Source: Lachnospiraceae bacterium
GTDB taxonomy: Bacteria > Bacillota > Clostridia > Lachnospirales > Lachnospiraceae
Length of the DNA stretch: 35,323 nt
Reading direction: 5' to 3'
Assembly (NCBI GenBank): GCA_028689585.1
Contig: JAQVCW010000027.1
Span: 15,608-50,930 of the forward strand
Of the stretch, positions 32,500 to 35,323 are shown in pieces (the stretch's first letter is position 1; each line of letters begins with the position of its first letter). The notes beneath the pieces are model-generated. The model made no database searches. It had not been told where the DNA came from and worked only from the letters and a program-made list of their open reading frames with translations. A program made the translations under genes and the position numbers.

Positions 32500-32982
32500 A
32501 TGGAGGCAAAGAAAAATTTATTAACTTACGTAGGTCTGAAAGCTCTGGAAGACGAGCTGCATGATCTGAAGGTAAATCGGAGAAAAGAAGTAGCAGGCAA
32601 GATCAAAGAAGCCAGAGAACAGGGTGACTTATCCGAGAATGCAGAATATGATGCAGCCAAAGATGAGCAGAGAGATATCGAAGCACGTATTGAAGAGATT
32701 GAAAAAATCCTCAAGAATGCAGAGGTTGTAATAGAAGACGAAGTTGATGTAGACAAGATCAACGTAGGCTGTACGGTTTCCGTATACGATATGGAATTCG
32801 AAGAAGAGATTGAATTCAAGATCGTAGGTTCCTCTGAATCCAACAGCCTGAAAGGCAAGATTTCCAATGAATCACCGGTAGGAAAAGCCCTGATCGGCAA
32901 AGGCATCGGTGATATCACTACCGTGGAGACACAGGCAGGAGATATTCAGTATAAGGTGCTGAATATTGAGCGTTCCGTCTGA
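32500..32982 (+). CDS. greA: transcription elongation factor GreA
   Basis: A 160-residue GreA of standard length. It has an N-terminal antiparallel coiled coil with the conserved acidic tip (LSENAEYDAAKDEQ) and a C-terminal FKBP-like domain ending SPVGKALIGKGIGD. It enters the RNA polymerase secondary channel and stimulates cleavage of backtracked RNA. It has its own consensus promoter. No clear terminator is seen before the repeat array that follows. Confidence 0.96.
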   Translation: MEAKKNLLTYVGLKALEDELHDLKVNRRKEVAGKIKEAREQGDLSENAEYDAAKDEQRDIEARIEEIEKILKNAEVVIEDEVDVDKINVGCTVSVYDMEFEEEIEFKIVGSSESNSLKGKISNESPVGKALIGKGIGDITTVETQAGDIQYKVLNIERSV

Positions 32983-33021
32983 GAGGTTCTGGGAAACCGG
33001 AGACGAATGGACACTGCGGGT

Positions 33022-33765
33022 GAGCTTGTGGCTTGGAGAATGGCTGCTGTGGGTGGAAACCTGCAGTTGAGGAATGTCTGTGCTGCAGGCGAGCCTGTGG
33101 CTTGGAGAATGGCTGCTGCGGGTGAGCCCGCAGTTTGAGGAATGCCTGTGCTGCAGGTGAGCTTGTGGCTTGGAGAATGGCTGCTGTGGGTGGAAGCCTG
33201 CAGTTGAGGAATGTCTGTGCTGCAGGCGAGCCTGTGGCTTGGTGAATAGCCGCTGCGGGTGGAAGCTGGCAGTTTAAGGAATGTCTGTGCTGCAGGTGAG
33301 CTTGTGGCTTGGTGAATAGTTGCTGTGGGTGGAGACCGGCAGTTTGAGGAATGTCTGTGCTGCAGATGAGCTTGTGGCTTGGTGAATAGTTGCTGTGGGG
33401 GGAAGCCTGGCAGTTTGAGGCATGTCTGGGCTGTAGGCGAGCTTGTGGCTTGGTGAATAGTTGCTGTGGGTGGAAGCCTGGCAGTTTGAGGCATGTCTGG
33501 GCTGTAGGCGAGCCTGTGGCTTAGAGAATAGCCGCTGTAGGTGAAAGCCCGGCAGTTTAAGGAATGCCTGTGTTGCAGGCGAGCCCGTGGCTTGGAGAAT
33601 GGCTGCTGTAGGTGGAAGTCGGTAGCATGAGGAATGTCTGTGTTGCAGGCGAGCCTGTGGCTTGGAGAATGGCCGCTGTGGGTGGAAGCTGGCAGTTTAA
33701 GGAATGCCTGTGCTGCAGGTGAGCTTGTGGCTTGGTGAATAGCCGCTGTAGATGAAAGCCGGCAG
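33022..33765. repeat. minisatellite-like array, ~11.5 copies of a 68-71-bp unit
   Basis: Copies begin with GAG(C/T)(C/T)TGTGGCTTGG at 33022, 33091, 33159, 33228, 33298, 33368, 33439, 33510, 33581, 33651 and 33721. Spacing drifts from 68 to 71 bases and each copy differs by several substitutions. Units contain CCTGCAG...CTGCAGG-type inverted repeats. The period is not a multiple of three, so the open frames across it are accidental. It fills the greA-lysS gap of 855 bases. No gene was found there. Confidence 0.95.
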
Positions 33766-33837
33766 GCGGAGAATCTCTGACCGGAATTTAGCAGATAGGT
33801 TGTACAGAAAAGATATCAGATAGAAGGAGCATATAAA

Positions 33838-35323
33838 GTGGGAGAACAGAAAAATACACAGCAGCCTGCGCAGCAGGATGAAAAGCAACTGTTAAAGGTC
33901 CGCAGAGAAAAGCTGGCTGATTTGCAGGCAAATGGAAAAGATCCATTTATCATCACAAAATATGATGTTACGCATCACAGTCAGGAAGTAAAAGATCAGT
34001 TTGAAGAATTAGAAGGAAAGACAGTGACACTGGCAGGACGTATGATGTCCAAACGTGTGATGGGCAAGGCTTCCTTCTGCAATATTGCTGATCTTCAGGG
34101 CAATATCCAGTCCTATGTGGCCCGCGACAGCATTGGCGAAGAAGAATACAAAGATTTCAAAAAAATGGACATCGGCGATATCGTAGGCCTTCGGGGCGAA
34201 GTATTCAAGACCAAGACCGGAGAAATCTCCATCCATGCATCTGCAGTGACGCTGCTGTCCAAGAGTCTCCAGATCCTTCCGGAAAAATTCCATGGACTGA
34301 CCAATACGGATATCCGTTACCGCCAGCGTTACGTGGATCTGATTATGAATCCGGAAGTAAAAGGAACCTTTGTAAAACGTTCCAGGATCATTGCAGCGAT
34401 CCGCAAATATTTGGCAGGAGAGAACTTCATGGAAGTAGAGACTCCGATGCTGGTATCCAATGCCGGCGGTGCATCTGCCAGACCATTTGAGACTCACTTT
34501 AATGCTCTGAACGAAGACCTGAAGCTGCGTATTTCTCTGGAGCTCTATCTGAAGCGCCTGATCGTGGGCGGTATGGAACGTGTCTATGAAATCGGCCGCG
34601 TATTCCGCAACGAGGGTCTGGACACCAGACATAATCCGGAATTTACTCTGATGGAGCTGTATCAGGCATATACCGATTACAACGGAATGATGGATCTGAC
34701 CGAAAATATGTACCGCTACGTGGCACAGGAAGTCCTGGGCACCACAAAGATCGTATACAACGGCATTGAGATGGATCTTGGCAAGCCATTTGAGCGCATT
34801 ACCATGGTGGACGCCGTAAAGAAATATGCCGGCGTAGATTTCAGCGAAATCCACACCCTGGAAGAAGCCAGAGCCATCGCAAAAGAAAAACATGTGGAAT
34901 TCGAGGAGCGTCACAAGAAAGGTGATATCCTGAATCTGTTCTTTGAAGAATTCGTAGAAGAGCATCTGGTTCAGCCCACCTTCCTGATGGATCACCCCAT
35001 CGAGATTTCACCGCTGACCAAGAAAAAACCGGAGAATCCAGAATACGTAGAGCGTTTCGAGTTCTTCATGAACGGCTGGGAGATGGCCAATGCCTATTCC
35101 GAGCTGAACGATCCAATCGACCAGCGCGAACGTTTCAAAGCCCAGGAAGAACTGCTGGCCCAGGGCGACGAAGAAGCCAACACCACCGACGAAGATTTCC
35201 TGAATGCGCTGGAGATCGGCATGCCGCCAACGGGAGGCATCGGATTCGGAATCGACCGGATGTGTATGCTGCTGACGGATGCACAGGCAATAAGAGATGT
35301 TTTGCTGTTTCCGACGATGAAGA
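33838..35323 (+). CDS. lysS: lysyl-tRNA synthetase (class II), 3' end outside the window
   Basis: The GTG at 33838, behind AGAAGGAG, starts a frame open to the window end (495 codons seen). An OB-fold anticodon-binding domain ([20 protein letters not shown]) comes first. The class II core follows with motif 2 [13 protein letters not shown] and the neighbouring [17 protein letters not shown], and motif 3 [13 protein letters not shown]. It charges tRNA-Lys. The extreme C-terminus is missing only because the window ends. The minisatellite array occupies the region where its promoter would be expected. Confidence 0.95.
   Translation, partial: MGEQKNTQQPAQQDEKQLLKVRREKLADLQANGKDPFIITKYDVTHHSQEVKDQFEELEGKTVTLAGRMMSKRVMGKASFCNIADLQGNIQSYVARDSIGEEEYKDFKKMDIGDIVGLRGEVFKTKTGEISIHASAVTLLSKSLQILPEKFHGLTNTDIRYRQRYVDLIMNPEVKGTFVKRSRIIAAIRKYLAGENFMEVETPMLVSNAGGASARPFETHFNALNEDLKLRISLELYLKRLIVGGMERVYEIGRVFRNEGLDTRHNPEFTLMELYQAYTDYNGMMDLTENMYRYVAQEVLGTTKIVYNGIEMDLGKPFERITMVDAVKKYAGVDFSEIHTLEEARAIAKEKHVEFEERHKKGDILNLFFEEFVEEHLVQPTFLMDHPIEISPLTKKKPENPEYVERFEFFMNGWEMANAYSELNDPIDQRERFKAQEELLAQGDEEANTTDEDFLNALEIGMPPTGGIGFGIDRMCMLLTDAQAIRDVLLFPTMK

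Noticed and set aside
32946-33494. Minus-strand open frame of 182 codons with repeated Pro/Ser/Gln-rich motifs
   Set aside because: It lies over the minisatellite array, whose period drifts between 68 and 71 bases. The apparent protein repeat is a by-product of DNA repeats and has no ribosome binding site.
33022-33765. CRISPR array
   Set aside because: The whole unit of about 70 bases is repeated and no unique spacers alternate with constant repeats.
34009-34995. 328-codon minus-strand frame opposite lysS
   Set aside because: It is an antisense shadow of lysyl-tRNA synthetase, which has full motif conservation on the plus strand.

Overview
The window looks like a chromosomal segment of a Gram-positive gut Clostridia, most likely Lachnospiraceae (inference from gene families, strong GGAGG-type ribosome binding sites, sigma-A promoters with 17-base spacers, and the housekeeping order birA - DUF6145 - dusB - greA - lysS). 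No rRNA, tRNA or CRISPR array was recognised.

Layout. 1-144 is an 18-bp tandem repeat. 165-2406 holds a MarR regulator, a DegV lipid-binding protein and a DJ-1/PfpI-like protein whose nucleophile cysteine appears to be replaced. 2842-5970 is a FecCD-type (iron, haem or cobalamin) ABC importer ending in a very long hairpin terminator. 5974-7740 is an FMN riboswitch controlling ribU and a creatininase-family amidohydrolase. 7832-13471 starts with a candidate small RNA and continues with a five-gene nickel/peptide-type ABC importer. The promoters of the FecCD operon, the small RNA and the nickel/peptide operon carry the same G/C-tract palindrome immediately before the -35 box, so they probably share one regulator.

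About 13.41-26.78 kb is a decayed mobile element, more A+T-rich at third codon positions than its surroundings and bracketed by a 13-bp inverted repeat. Its ends carry broken mobility genes: the C-terminal part of a large serine recombinase fused to a ribbon-helix-helix fragment, a phage-type replisome organiser remnant, a split DUF6076-like gene, an unnamed element gene and TnpV. Its core is an intact-looking defence cluster: vsr, a frameshifted XRE regulator, a MORC/MutL-like GHKL ATPase, a Z1 superfamily-II helicase, a PD-(D/E)XK (DUF4420) nuclease, an AIPR (AbiR-related) protein and a C5-cytosine methyltransferase with a large insertion. The last five genes overlap or abut and form one operon. 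This is the most interesting system here. Its type was predicted by comparative genomics (MORC/MutL-linked restriction-modification neighbourhoods), so it is not wholly new, but I know of no mechanism.

After the element come nfeD and an SPFH/band-7 gene separated by a 345-bp foldback element, then argF, a small membrane protein, birA, a DUF6145-like gene, dusB and greA. An array of about 11.5 copies of a ~70-bp repeat fills the gap before lysS, which runs off the window end.
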